64,000 bases of DNA from positions 310,001 through 374,000 of the forward strand of contig CAWIWT010000001.1 of NCBI GenBank assembly GCA_963839725.1, read 5' to 3'. The notes beneath the pieces were generated by a model, which had not been told where the DNA came from, ran no database searches, and saw only the letters and a list, made by a program, of their open reading frames with translations. Positions 1 to 9,340 of the stretch are shown piece by piece. Position 1 is the first letter of the stretch, and each line of letters opens with the position of its first letter. The DNA is from Kumtagia sp963839725. Lineage in GTDB: Bacteria; Pseudomonadota; Alphaproteobacteria; Rhizobiales; Rhizobiaceae. The position numbers and the translations under genes are program-made.

Positions 1-4
1 AGGG

Positions 5-1150
5 GTGGCAACAGACATGACCGCCGCACCGAAAGTTCTGTTCTATGTCCAGCACCTGCTTGGCATCGGCCATTTGGCCCGCGCCAGCCGCGTGGCGTCG
101 GCGCTTGTGGACGATGGCTTCGCTGTGACGATGGTCACCGGAGGTATGCCGGTGCGCGGCTTTCCCGGCCCGGGCGTCGATCACGTGACGCTGCCCGCCA
201 TCACTTCGGCCTCCGAGGCGTTTTCCGGGCTGGTTGATGATGACGGGCAACCGATCGACGACGCATTCAAAGCTCGGCGGCGCGATCTGGTGCTCGATAT
301 CCTGGGGGCCACGCAGCCGGACATCGTGGTGCTGGAGGCGTTTCCATTTGGACGAAGGCAGGTGCGGTTCGAGCTGTTGCCGCTGCTTGAGGCGATCGAG
401 GCCATGACACCGCGCCCGAAGCTGGTGACGTCGATCCGCGATCTGCTGCAGGAGCGCGTGAAAGCCGGCCGCAACGAAGAGACGGTTGAATTGCTGAACC
501 GCCACTTCGACGTCGTTATGGTGCATGGCGATCCGGCCTTTGCACGGCTGGAGGATACGTTCGAGCTTGCCTCGTCGATCAAGCCAAGGATCTGCTACAC
601 CGGCCTGGTCGCCGCCCCTCCCCCGCCTCGGCCACGCGAAATATTTCAGGTGCTGATCTCGGCAGGCGGCGGCGCGGCGGGCGCGGGCCTGGTCAGCGCC
701 GCAGTTGAGGCCGCGCGCATCTTGCCGGGTTCGAGGGGCTGGGCGCTGATTACCGGCCCCAACCTGCCTCGGGAGGACTTTGATGAAGCATCCCAAGCGG
801 CGCCGTCCGGACTGACGCTGTTCCGCTTCCGCGAAGATTTTCCGAGCCTGTTGGCGGGTGCGGAGCTGTCGGTCTCTCAGGCTGGCTACAACACGGTATG
901 CGACGTGTTGCTGGCCGGGTGCAGGTCGGTTTTGGTACCGTTCAGCGCTGGTGGCGAGACCGAGCAAACGGCGCGCTCGGTGCGGCTGCAGCAACTGGGG
1001 CTGGCTGTCGCGCTTCCCGAGGAAGGGCTGACGGGCGTCATGTTGGCCAAGGCGATCACGAAAGCCCTGGCCGCGCCGAAGCCGCCAAGCTCAACGCTCG
1101 ATCTCGACGGCGCACGCGGCTCCGCTCGGTTGCTGAGGAATTTGCTTTAG
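5..1150 (+). CDS. GT28-like glycosyltransferase (COG4671 type)
   Basis: The protein has a MurG-like two-domain layout. A glycine-rich N-terminus (VQHLLGIGHLARAS) resembles the acceptor-binding face of GT-B enzymes. The C-terminal third carries a GT28-like donor site with SQAGYNTVCDVL followed by GGETEQT. It probably transfers a sugar to a lipid or glycan acceptor in the cytoplasm; the substrate cannot be read from the sequence. A GTG at 5 opens the frame, but ATG at 17 has AGGGG at 1-5 at good spacing and may be the real start. The gene could also begin before the window. Its stop abuts the stop of the convergent methyltransferase with no gap. The neighbours (deacetylase, GT4, exporter-like ABC, lyase) suggest a surface polysaccharide. 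Confidence 0.8.
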   Translation: MATDMTAAPKVLFYVQHLLGIGHLARASRVASALVDDGFAVTMVTGGMPVRGFPGPGVDHVTLPAITSASEAFSGLVDDDGQPIDDAFKARRRDLVLDILGATQPDIVVLEAFPFGRRQVRFELLPLLEAIEAMTPRPKLVTSIRDLLQERVKAGRNEETVELLNRHFDVVMVHGDPAFARLEDTFELASSIKPRICYTGLVAAPPPPRPREIFQVLISAGGGAAGAGLVSAAVEAARILPGSRGWALITGPNLPREDFDEASQAAPSGLTLFRFREDFPSLLAGAELSVSQAGYNTVCDVLLAGCRSVLVPFSAGGETEQTARSVRLQQLGLAVALPEEGLTGVMLAKAITKALAAPKPPSSTLDLDGARGSARLLRNLL

Positions 1151-1822
1151 CTACACCCGCCCGATGAGCATGAAGCGTGTGTATTTCTTCATCGGCAACT
1201 CGCCGGCAAAATCGATGATCGACAATCCCGTCAGTTCGTCAAACGACTTCAATGTCGGAACGCATGCGATGTGGGTCGGTTCGCTGAAATAATTGTTGGA
1301 CTGTAGCAGCACGCGCTGGCCCTTCGGCATCAGCGAAAGCCAAGCCCGGATGTCCGCAATATGCTCGCAACTGGTGTTAACGATAAGGTCCGGCCGACGC
1401 CGCCCGTAGTCTAGCGCGTACATGTCGGCGGTGACGGCGCTGAAGCGCCCCTCATGAGCATGATTCAGCGTCTCAGCGATTGCCCCGACGTCGGGATCGA
1501 TGTCGCTGTTTTCGATTCGCCCGATCTTGAAGCGCACATCGTCCAGCAGCATCGCGGCGAGCACACCGTACCAGCCGCCAACGACCCATATTTCACCGAA
1601 AATCCCTCCGGTACTGTCAAACAGCTTGTCGCGTGCCCACATCTTGCAGGCGACCTGCTTGTGATTGAAAGCGTTGCCTATGTCGGCATCCGGATGCTTC
1701 GCGATGACCTTGGAAACGCCCTGAACCAGCGGACTGCCGCAATAAACGGCGATGCCGCGCGCTAGGTCAAATGCATGTTCGCGCCAATCTCCGTTCGCGC
1801 CGGGCCGGGTAGCATCCATCAT
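1151..1822 (-). CDS. Class I SAM-dependent methyltransferase-like protein
   Basis: A protein of 223 residues with a Rossmann-type SAM motif (WVVGGWYGVLAAML, about residues 78-91), then an acidic strand end (RIENSDIDPDVGAI) where SAM hydroxyls would bind, and DLIVNTSCEHI at the usual motif-IV position. This layout is typical of small class I methyltransferases, but I do not recognise the subfamily and the substrate is unknown. It converges with the glycosyltransferase, stop codon against stop codon, and diverges from the ABC-like gene across a 152-base gap that would hold both promoters. Start codons at 1822 and 1819 are both possible. Confidence 0.65.
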   Translation of the reverse strand: MMDATRPGANGDWREHAFDLARGIAVYCGSPLVQGVSKVIAKHPDADIGNAFNHKQVACKMWARDKLFDSTGGIFGEIWVVGGWYGVLAAMLLDDVRFKIGRIENSDIDPDVGAIAETLNHAHEGRFSAVTADMYALDYGRRRPDLIVNTSCEHIADIRAWLSLMPKGQRVLLQSNNYFSEPTHIACVPTLKSFDELTGLSIIDFAGELPMKKYTRFMLIGRV

Positions 1823-1974
1823 TGGGCTGTTGTAGGCTGACGGTCAGGGCGACGCAATCTCGAGACCGTTAGACGGATTTCATGAACCTTGATTTGACGC
1901 CAACGACAGGCGGCATCGCGGATGCCAGCCGCTTCTTCTGCCCGAACCTCGGGCACGGGACGCGCTGACTGATC

Positions 1975-4689
1975 ATGGAGAAAAGCCTAGCCCGCTATAT
2001 CTGGATCCATACATGGCGGCAGCAGGTCTGGATCGTCTTCGTCGTCGCACTTTCGATGATCCCCTACTTCATGTCGTTCGACCTGCCGAAGCAGATCGTC
2101 AACGGCCCGATTCAGGGCGAAGGGTTCGAGACGCCCGGCTCGACCCAGCCCTTCTTGCCAATCGACATCGATATACCGTTCTACGGAAGCGTCCACCTCT
2201 TCGACGGTTTCGACTTCAACCGTACGCAGACGCTGGTTGGCCTCAGCCTCGTCTTCCTGGCTCTTGTCGTCATAAACGGTCTCTTCAAGCTCTACATCAA
2301 TACCTACAAGGGCCGACTTGGCGAGCGCATGCTGCGGCGCATCCGCTTCGAACTCGTCGATCACGTGCTGCGCTTTCCACCCGGCCACTTCAAGCGCGTC
2401 AAGGCAGCCGAGGTGGCGACGATGGTCAAGGACGAAGTTGAACCGCTCGGCGGCTTCATCGGCGACGCCTTCGTGCAGCCCGCGCTGCTTGGCGGACAAG
2501 CGCTGACGGCGCTGGTCTTCATCATTCTGCAGAGTTTCTGGCTGGGCCTGATCGCCGCCGGAATTGTCGCGGTACAGCTTGTGATCATACCGCAGATGCG
2601 CAAGCGGCTGATCCGCCTCGGCCGCGAGCGACAGTTGACGGCGCGCGCGCTTTCCGGCCGGGTCGGCGAAATCGTCGATGGCATTGGCGCGATCCACATA
2701 AACGATACGTCGAACTTCGAGCGCGCCGACATCGCCGACCGCCTCGGCACGATCTTCAAGATCCGCTACGACCTCTACCAGTGGAAGTTCCTGGTGAAGT
2801 TCATCAACAACTTCCTGGCACAGGTCACGCCGTTCCTATTCTATCTGATCGGCGGCTGGTTCGCACTGCAAGGCCGGCTGGACATTGGTCAGCTCGTCGC
2901 CGTTATCAATGCCTACAAGGACCTGCCCGGACCGTTGAAGGAGCTGATCGACTGGGATCAGAACCGTCAGGATGTGCAGGTGAAATACGCTCAGGTCGTC
3001 GAGCAGTTCACAGTCGACACGATACTCGACCCGAAGCTGCAGTCGCTAACGGTAGACCATGTCGATTCGCTTGGCGATGGATTGTCAACGGTCAATCTGT
3101 CGCTGATGGACGACAGCGGCGCAAAGCTGTTGGACCGTGTTTCGCTGCAGATCCATCCGGGCGAGAAGGTTGCGGTCGTTGGCACCGCAGCCAGCGGCGC
3201 GGAAGCCTTCGCGGAAGCTCTCGGCCGCCTTGTCTGGCCGGAATCGGGGCGGATTACCGCCGGTAGCACCGACCTGCTTGACCTACCGGAATCAGTGACG
3301 GGCAGACGCATGGCCTATGCATCCTCGGACTCCTATCTGTTCCAGGGCACGCTGCGCGACAATCTGCTCTACGGATTGAAGCACGCTCCGCTCTCGGAGA
3401 CCTCCTATGACGGTCCGACAGCACTGCACCGCCAGTGGAATGTCGACGAAGCGCGCAAGGCGGGTAATCCCGACTATGACATCACCAGTGATTGGATCGA
3501 CTACCGCTCCGCGGGCGCGACAGGGCCGGACGACCTCTATCATGCTGTTCGGCCGGTGCTCGACGCGGTCATCCTGTCGCAGGATATTCTCGACCTCGGC
3601 TTGCGCTCACGCGTCGATCCCGTCGACCATCCGGAAATCACCAGCCGCATCGTCGGGGTACGCGAAGCCCTGCGCGACCGGTTGACCGACGACGGGTTGG
3701 ACGGCCTTGTCGCCTCGTTCGAGCCTGGAGCCTACAACGCCCAGGCGACGATCGGCGAAAACTTGCTGTTCGGCACTGCCACCGGATCCGAACTGACCGG
3801 CCAGAATCTTGCCGGCAATGCCTATTTCCGCTCTGTGCTGGCAGAGGATGGCCTTGCGGAGACGCTGTACAATATGGGCCTGCAGATCGCCGACAATGCG
3901 ATCGAACTGTTCGCCGATCTGCCGGCCGACCATCCTTTCTTCCAGCAGCTTGCTTTCATGACGGCAGAGGATATTCCCGAGTATCAACAGTTGCTGCTGC
4001 GACTGCGCGGCAAATCGTTTGCAAGCGCTTCCGATGAGGATCGGGCAAAGATCATCAAGCTCAGCTTCGCCTATATCGAGCCCCGGCATCGCTTCGGGCT
4101 GCTGACGCCGGAACTTATGGACAAGATCGTCGCGGCGCGTCAGCGCTTCTATTCATCCCTGCCGCCGGAGCTGCAAGGCGCGATCGAACGCTACGATCCG
4201 GAAAAATACACGACCGCTGCGACACTGATGGACAATGTGCTTTTCGGGCGCATCGCGCATAACCAGCCCGACGGGCCGGAGCGCATCCGCGCGCTGGTGC
4301 GCGAGCTGCTCGACACGCTCGGCCTTTACGACGAGGTGCTCGACATCGGCCTCGACTTTAATGTCGGTGTCGGCGGGCGCCGTCTGACGGCCGCGCAGCG
4401 ACAAAAGCTGGATGTGGCGCGTGCCTTGATAAAACGCGCCGACTTTATCATCTTTAATAGACCACTCGCCGCGCTCGATCAGCGCTCCCAGGATCTGGTC
4501 ACGAACAACGTTCTTGAAGAGCTGAAACGCGACGGCCGAGATCCGGCGATCCTATGGGTTTTGCCGAATCCGAATCTTGCGGACCTTTTCGAGCGCACAA
4601 TCGTTTTCCATGGTGGAGAACTTGTGCAGGATGGAACATACGAGACTCTGTCGAAGGAAAACGGTATCTTCACACGGTTGTTGGCATAA
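1975..4689 (+). CDS. ABC exporter-like protein with degenerate, expanded ATPase domain
   Basis: 904 residues. Residues 1-330 form an ABC-exporter type-1 membrane domain with several hydrophobic helices and a typical coupling region. The nucleotide-binding domain follows, but its catalytic motifs are broken. The Walker A site at 403-411 reads GTAASGAEA and lacks the lysine. The signature at 804-810 is LTAAQRQ instead of LSGGQ. The Walker B site at 823-835 reads DFIIFNRPLAALD, so both the metal-binding Asp and the catalytic Glu are replaced. Between Q-loop and signature there are about 350 extra residues containing three versions of the post-Q-loop motif: TLRDNLLYG (near 457), TIGENLLFG (near 591) and TLMDNVLFG (near 749). 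ATP hydrolysis is therefore doubtful. It is followed at 40 bases by a cyclic-nucleotide-binding gene, which suggests nucleotide-regulated transport or a signalling scaffold. Confidence 0.85.
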   Translation: MEKSLARYIWIHTWRQQVWIVFVVALSMIPYFMSFDLPKQIVNGPIQGEGFETPGSTQPFLPIDIDIPFYGSVHLFDGFDFNRTQTLVGLSLVFLALVVINGLFKLYINTYKGRLGERMLRRIRFELVDHVLRFPPGHFKRVKAAEVATMVKDEVEPLGGFIGDAFVQPALLGGQALTALVFIILQSFWLGLIAAGIVAVQLVIIPQMRKRLIRLGRERQLTARALSGRVGEIVDGIGAIHINDTSNFERADIADRLGTIFKIRYDLYQWKFLVKFINNFLAQVTPFLFYLIGGWFALQGRLDIGQLVAVINAYKDLPGPLKELIDWDQNRQDVQVKYAQVVEQFTVDTILDPKLQSLTVDHVDSLGDGLSTVNLSLMDDSGAKLLDRVSLQIHPGEKVAVVGTAASGAEAFAEALGRLVWPESGRITAGSTDLLDLPESVTGRRMAYASSDSYLFQGTLRDNLLYGLKHAPLSETSYDGPTALHRQWNVDEARKAGNPDYDITSDWIDYRSAGATGPDDLYHAVRPVLDAVILSQDILDLGLRSRVDPVDHPEITSRIVGVREALRDRLTDDGLDGLVASFEPGAYNAQATIGENLLFGTATGSELTGQNLAGNAYFRSVLAEDGLAETLYNMGLQIADNAIELFADLPADHPFFQQLAFMTAEDIPEYQQLLLRLRGKSFASASDEDRAKIIKLSFAYIEPRHRFGLLTPELMDKIVAARQRFYSSLPPELQGAIERYDPEKYTTAATLMDNVLFGRIAHNQPDGPERIRALVRELLDTLGLYDEVLDIGLDFNVGVGGRRLTAAQRQKLDVARALIKRADFIIFNRPLAALDQRSQDLVTNNVLEELKRDGRDPAILWVLPNPNLADLFERTIVFHGGELVQDGTYETLSKENGIFTRLLA

Positions 4690-4729
4690 AAGGCCAGGCT
4701 GTGTGATGATCATTCGGGGTTGAACGGTC

Positions 4730-5194
4730 ATGCTTTTGAACGACGAAGTCGGGATGCTGCGGAGAGTGCCGCTGTTTTCCCGTATTGCGCCGGCCAAGTT
4801 GAAGCTGCTTGCCTTCACGTCGGATCGCGTTTCCTACAAGGAAGGACAGACGCTGTTCCACCAGGGCGATGAAGGTGATGCTGCCTATGTCGTGCTTTCA
4901 GGCAAAGCCGACATCATCGTCGATTCCGCTTCCGGACAGATAAAGGTCGCCGAGGTCGAGCCGAACGAGATCGTCGGCGAAATCGCCATTCTCTGCGACG
5001 TGTCGCGCACCGCAACTGTGCGAGCGACAGCGCCGCTGGAAGCGCTCAAGATTCGCAAGGATCACTTTCTCCGGTTGCTTACAGAGTTCCCTGAAATGAC
5101 CGTGGAAATTGTAAAGGTGCTGGCGGACCGCCTCAGCCATACGACGGCTGAGCTGACTGCTGCGCGCAGCAAGGCGAGGCAAGCAAATTCGTAA
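4730..5194 (+). CDS. Cyclic nucleotide-binding domain protein
   Basis: 154 residues, essentially one CRP/PKA-type cNMP-binding domain. The phosphate-binding cassette is intact: G83-E84 followed by the R93-T94-A95 triplet (GEIAILCDVSRTATVRA), so it should bind cAMP or cGMP. There is no DNA-binding or kinase domain after it, only a basic helix, so it probably works as a stand-alone sensor through a partner. It lies 40 bases after the ABC-like gene and 25 bases before the metallo-hydrolase gene on the same strand, so co-transcription is likely. Two nucleotide-cyclase-like genes lie 3-5 kb downstream. Confidence 0.9.
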   Translation: MLLNDEVGMLRRVPLFSRIAPAKLKLLAFTSDRVSYKEGQTLFHQGDEGDAAYVVLSGKADIIVDSASGQIKVAEVEPNEIVGEIAILCDVSRTATVRATAPLEALKIRKDHFLRLLTEFPEMTVEIVKVLADRLSHTTAELTAARSKARQANS

Positions 5195-5219
5195 CCTGAT
5201 CGCCAAGGAGCGTCCGAGA

Positions 5220-6236
5220 ATGGACCCGAGACCTACCGAGGATCGGCGGAAGGCGGAATTCGGTGCACATACGGCGAGCGTCGATGGACCAAGCCTTCAT
5301 AAATTGAAAGCCAAGGCGGTTGCCGATCTGGCGGCAATGTTGCAGGCAAAGGCCCCTGCGGAGCAATTCAAGGACGGCAGGGCCGACAACCTGTTCCGCG
5401 TGAGGCTGTGGGGCGCGCGCGGTAGCGTGCCGGTTTCCGGGCCGGACTATCGCCGCTATGGTGGCAACACGCCATGTGTCGAGATGCGCTGCGGCGGCCG
5501 CACTCTGATTTTCGACGCCGGCAGCGGAATTCGGCCGGCCGGCCTGGCGATGTTGCAGGATGCCGTCAAGGACGTGCAACTGTTCTTCACGCATTTCCAC
5601 TACGACCACGTGATCGGCCTACCCTTCTTCGCACCGATCTGGCATCCGGCCATCAATGTCGAGATCTGGTCGGGGCATATGTATGGTAGGATGTCGACGG
5701 AGGAGATGCTGCGCGAATTGATGCGCGCGCCGTGGTTCCCGGTCGAGATCAGCTATTGCCAGGCGTGCCTGAATCCCCGTGACTTCAAGTCGGGCGATGT
5801 TATCAAGCCGTCGTCGGACATCACGATCCGCACCGCCGACCTCAACCATCCGGGCGGCTGCATTGGCTACCGCGTCGAATTCGATGGACGGGCGGTGGCG
5901 TTGATCAGTGATACGGAGCATATCGAGGGCGAACTCGATCCGAATGTGCTTGCCTTGATCGACAAGGCCGACCTCGTGATCTACGACGCCATGTATACGG
6001 AAGAGGAACTGATCAGGAAGCGCGGCTTCGGCCATTCCACCTGGCAGCAAGGCATCAAGCTGTGCAAGGCCGCCGGCGCGAAAAGACTGGCGCTGTTCCA
6101 CCACGACCCGTTCCGAAACGATGCCGACCTCGCGAAAATCGAAGCCGAAGCCAAGAAAGTGTTTGCTGGAACGTTCGCGGCGCGAGACGGCCAGTCAGTG
6201 ACTATTCCGGCCAAGCGCAAGGCAAAGCGGGCATAG
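5220..6236 (+). CDS. Metallo-beta-lactamase-fold hydrolase, possible cyclic nucleotide phosphodiesterase
   Basis: 338 residues. After a 60-residue lead the protein shows the COG1235-type opening LWGARGSVPVSG. Its metal site is H125-F-H127-Y-D129-H130, Asp231 (ISDTEH), His272 (FGHSTW) and the late H294-H295-D296 motif. All ligands for a two-metal centre appear present. Relatives include phosphodiesterases and RNase Z-like enzymes. Because the gene directly follows a cNMP-binding protein, hydrolysis of cAMP or cGMP is a fair guess, but this is inference from context. No signal peptide is seen, so it is probably cytoplasmic. It ends 12 bases before the stop of the convergent deacetylase. Confidence 0.85.
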   Translation: MDPRPTEDRRKAEFGAHTASVDGPSLHKLKAKAVADLAAMLQAKAPAEQFKDGRADNLFRVRLWGARGSVPVSGPDYRRYGGNTPCVEMRCGGRTLIFDAGSGIRPAGLAMLQDAVKDVQLFFTHFHYDHVIGLPFFAPIWHPAINVEIWSGHMYGRMSTEEMLRELMRAPWFPVEISYCQACLNPRDFKSGDVIKPSSDITIRTADLNHPGGCIGYRVEFDGRAVALISDTEHIEGELDPNVLALIDKADLVIYDAMYTEEELIRKRGFGHSTWQQGIKLCKAAGAKRLALFHHDPFRNDADLAKIEAEAKKVFAGTFAARDGQSVTIPAKRKAKRA

Positions 6237-6248
6237 CGCGGCAAGCTC

Positions 6249-7001
6249 TCACGCTGCGAGCAGATCGTGGACCGACCGCCAGCGGCCGATATTTCCCCGT
6301 GCAGTCGCTTCGAAAAGCCCATCCAGAAACGCCCATGCCGCCTCGTCATGTACGAGATGGTGCGTGAGAATACCGATTGGCGGACGGCTTTCATCCAGCA
6401 GCGCCGCATCAAGCTCCTGGACGATGTCCTCGACCAGCGCCGCATGTTCGCGGCAGCCTCTCGTGCCATGCCAGTCCATGATGTCAACCGTGGAGTTGAT
6501 CATGCGGATCTGTGCGTGCTTGGACTGCCCGAAGGTCGATAGTGCGCGAAAGCCGACCGCTGCCAGATGCGGGATCAGCGCGATGTCGATGCGGTTCCAT
6601 GGTGGCACAAGCACTGGCGCCATGCGGTCTCCGAACAGACCGGCGATCGTTTCGAACCCGCGCGCAAGCTCACCGAGCACCGCTTCGAGGGGACGGTGAG
6701 GGCCGAGTTCCTGCTTCTTCTGGCCGTCAGGCGCATGGTTCTCGTGCGACCAACCATGCACGACGGGCGTCACTGTCGGCTTGTCGGCAATCGCGTTCGC
6801 CAGAGCCGTACTCGCGTGAGCCGGAATTACAGCGAGAGTCAGCGGAACATCGAACCGTTCCGTCAAGCCAACAAGCCGTTGAAGCGCCCGTGTCGGCTTG
6901 ATGGCGTCGTCATCGCGCAGCCAGAAATTCGGCCGGCGGCCGGCGGCACGCCAAAGGGCTAGCGCTTCTTCAAGCGGCTTCCAGACCTCGCCTCGACTCA
7001 T
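6249..7001 (-). CDS. Polysaccharide deacetylase-like protein (CE4/NodB-type fold)
   Basis: 250 residues with recognisable deacetylase motifs: an acidic triplet D30-D31-D32 (motif 1), H82-G-W-S-H86 (the metal-binding HxxxH of motif 2), and PPWNR at 133-137 (motif 3). Enzymes of this fold remove N- or O-acetyl groups from sugars. There is no signal peptide, so it may act in the cytoplasm on a lipid- or nucleotide-linked intermediate. Its start codon overlaps the stop of the upstream GT4 gene (ATGA), indicating coupled translation. The pair is divergent from the DUF3095 gene and convergent with the metallo-hydrolase. Confidence 0.8.
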   Translation of the reverse strand: MSRGEVWKPLEEALALWRAAGRRPNFWLRDDDAIKPTRALQRLVGLTERFDVPLTLAVIPAHASTALANAIADKPTVTPVVHGWSHENHAPDGQKKQELGPHRPLEAVLGELARGFETIAGLFGDRMAPVLVPPWNRIDIALIPHLAAVGFRALSTFGQSKHAQIRMINSTVDIMDWHGTRGCREHAALVEDIVQELDAALLDESRPPIGILTHHLVHDEAAWAFLDGLFEATARGNIGRWRSVHDLLAA

Positions 7002-8074
7002 GTCTCGAACCTTGAAAGCAGGGATTTCAGCGTCGCTGCCGCCCGGCCCAATGACCTCTCTGCTACAACAACGCGCCGGGCTTCCGCAGCCATGGACTTG
7101 CGCAAGGTACTATCGGCGAGCAAACGCCTGACGGCATCCGCGTAAGCCCCAACGTCACCTGGCGCGGTCAGCAGGCCAGTCGCGCCATCTCGCACCACAT
7201 CCGGCACTCCGGCCACCGCTTGCGCAACAACGGGCAATCCGGACGCTTGCGCTTCCAGGTAAGCCAAGCCGTACGCTTCGCCAAAGCCGGGCCAGACGTA
7301 GATATCGCCCCACGCCAGCAACGCAGGCACGTCCGTCGGCGGCAGTTCCCCGCTCCATTCGATGCGATCGTGCGGTAACGCAGCAAACAGTGACCGTACC
7401 TCCTCGCGGCAAGGCCCATCACCGACAACCGTCAATGTCCACGGCAGGTCGGTGCACAACATCAACGCCGCGGCGAGCATGTGATAGCTTTCGAGCTTAT
7501 CCCCTGGCCGCATCATCGCGACAGTGACCAATCTGGGTGGCGTCGATCCCGTGGATGGCGAGAACGGCGTGACATCCAGAAATGCCGGCAGCATCGCCAG
7601 CCTGTCGGCGTCGACGATCTTTTCCAACCCCGCACGGTCGCGCTCGGTGATGCAGATATTGAGGTCGGCCTTGCCAAGGCCTTTCGCCACCAGCGCTTGG
7701 GCCGCTTCCCACGCACCCGCCGCGCGCCGCGACGAATAGGAGGCCTCCGCCGTTGCGTAAGGAATACCAAACTCTTCGCAGAGGGCTGGACCGAGGAAGT
7801 CGGGCGACTTGTAATAAGGGTGGTAGCAGAAGAAGAGATCGGGTGCGCCGTGCATGTGCCATTCGGCGGCGAGCCGCTTGGCTTCCGCCCCTCCCGCTGC
7901 GTACCGTGCCTCAAAATTCTCCGCCGAAGGTGCGTAACTGCGAAACTGCGAGGCGAGCGTCACCGTATATCCTGCATGCCGCATCGCCTGCGTCAGAAGC
8001 CGCGCCATAAGCCGGTCGCCCGACGGTACCGGGTGGTCCGGAGATTTGAGCGGGGCATAAAATGCAATGTGCAT
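6998..8074 (-). CDS. Glycosyltransferase family 4
   Basis: 358 residues from an ATG at 8074. The open frame extends further upstream, but the family's N-terminus begins at MHIAFYAPLKSPD. It has a GT-B fold with the GT4 donor site GFGEAYGLAYLEAQASGLPVV (an E-x7-E type motif) and VVGDGPCREEV just before it. It probably adds a sugar to a growing oligosaccharide in the cytoplasm; donor and acceptor are unknown. It is the first gene of a two-gene operon with the deacetylase (4-base overlap). The 92-base gap to the divergent DUF3095 gene should hold its promoter. Confidence 0.88.
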   Translation of the reverse strand: MHIAFYAPLKSPDHPVPSGDRLMARLLTQAMRHAGYTVTLASQFRSYAPSAENFEARYAAGGAEAKRLAAEWHMHGAPDLFFCYHPYYKSPDFLGPALCEEFGIPYATAEASYSSRRAAGAWEAAQALVAKGLGKADLNICITERDRAGLEKIVDADRLAMLPAFLDVTPFSPSTGSTPPRLVTVAMMRPGDKLESYHMLAAALMLCTDLPWTLTVVGDGPCREEVRSLFAALPHDRIEWSGELPPTDVPALLAWGDIYVWPGFGEAYGLAYLEAQASGLPVVAQAVAGVPDVVRDGATGLLTAPGDVGAYADAVRRLLADSTLRKSMAAEARRVVVAERSLGRAAATLKSLLSRFET

Positions 8075-8166
8075 GGATTTCAGCCTATGCCGCCCGCTCG
8101 CCGCCAAGTCAATTTACCGAGACATCACCGCGCGCCTCGCGCCAAGAAATGTGGTAGGAAACGCAA

Positions 8167-9333
8167 ATGGAACCGACTACCCTAGACGATCCTTTCATCG
8201 CGACAATTCCCGCCTTCTCGCGATTCGAAGGCGTGGTTGACCCAGAGAATTACAAGCCCCTTCCAGGCAACTGGGTGCTAGCGGCGACCGACATTGTCGG
8301 CTCGACTAAAGCCATTCATGCTGGCCGCTACAAGGCGGTCAACATGGCCGGAGCCAGCGCCATTTCGGCGCTGCTCAATGCGCTCGGCCGGCGCGATCTT
8401 CCCTTCGTGTTCGGCGGCGATGGAGCGTTGATCGCGCTTCCCGACAGCGTGACCGAGGCTGCAAGGACCGCGCTCGCCGCGACGCAGGCCTGGGTTGCTG
8501 ACGAATTGGAGCTGACGCTGCGGGCGGCTTTGATCCCCATGCCCGAAATCCGTGCACGCGGCTATGATGTGCGCGTCGCATTGTTCCGGGCGAGCGAGCA
8601 GGTCTCGTACGCGATGTTCACCGGCGGCGGCGCAAGCTGGGCGGAAGCGGAAATGAAGGCTGGCCGTTTCAGCATTCCCGCTGCGCCGAGCGGTACGCGC
8701 CCCGATCTCACCGGGCTTTCCTGCCGTTGGAACCCGATCGAGGCGCGGCACGGTGAGATCGTCTCGGTGATCGCCGTGCCCGCCGAACGCAAGCGCAGCA
8801 CGGCCTTCGAGGCGCTGGTTGGCGATATTGTCGAGATCGCCGGCCAACAGGAACGCGGCGGCCACCCGGTGCCGCTCACGGGCATGAGCATCAGCTTGAT
8901 ACCACCGGGACTTGAGAATGAAGCCAGGGCAATGGCACCCAAGGGGCAGCGCTTTCGTCCGAAACTACGTATCCTCGGCGAGGTGGCGCTGAGCAAATTC
9001 CTGCTCGCAATCAACGGCAGTGTCGGGCGTTTCAACGCTCGACAGTATGCCAGCGACGTCTCACAAAACTCCGATTTCCGCAAATTCGACGATGGCTTGA
9101 AAATGACTGTGGACCTCGATGCAACTCGAATTCGCAAGCTCGAGGACCGGCTCAAGCAGGCGGAAGCCGCCGGCATCTGCCATTTCGGCCTGCATCGCCA
9201 GGACTCGGCGCTGATGACCTGTATCGTCGCCACGCCGCTGGAGCGCGACCACATCCATTTCATCGACGGTGCGGCAGGCGGTTACGCCGTGGCCGCCGCA
9301 AACCTGAAGGCGAAGGCGGCCGCAATGGCATGA
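8167..9333 (+). CDS. DUF3095 family protein, nucleotide cyclase-like
   Basis: 388 residues. The family is recognisable from the N-terminal TDIVGSTKAI block (Asp42) and FVFGGDGALIALP (Asp85). These resemble the two metal-binding aspartate loops of class III nucleotide cyclases (TDIxGST and GDGxxAxF). Whether DUF3095 proteins make a cyclic nucleotide is not established to my knowledge. The gene is followed at 7 bases by the FkbM methyltransferase and then a true class III cyclase, so these appear to form one operon. No membrane segment or signal peptide is seen. Confidence 0.75.
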   Translation: MEPTTLDDPFIATIPAFSRFEGVVDPENYKPLPGNWVLAATDIVGSTKAIHAGRYKAVNMAGASAISALLNALGRRDLPFVFGGDGALIALPDSVTEAARTALAATQAWVADELELTLRAALIPMPEIRARGYDVRVALFRASEQVSYAMFTGGGASWAEAEMKAGRFSIPAAPSGTRPDLTGLSCRWNPIEARHGEIVSVIAVPAERKRSTAFEALVGDIVEIAGQQERGGHPVPLTGMSISLIPPGLENEARAMAPKGQRFRPKLRILGEVALSKFLLAINGSVGRFNARQYASDVSQNSDFRKFDDGLKMTVDLDATRIRKLEDRLKQAEAAGICHFGLHRQDSALMTCIVATPLERDHIHFIDGAAGGYAVAAANLKAKAAAMA

Positions 9334-9340
9334 CTCCGCG

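Noticed and set aside
2361..2759. Several overlapping frames in the 5' half of the ABC-like gene
   Set aside because: All are alternative-frame shadows of a continuous 904-codon gene with clear membrane helices.
1975..4689. Calling the ABC-like gene a pseudogene because its ATPase motifs are broken
   Set aside because: The frame is open over 2.7 kb, the membrane domain is normal and the altered motifs form an ordered pattern, which points to a pseudo-enzyme rather than decay.
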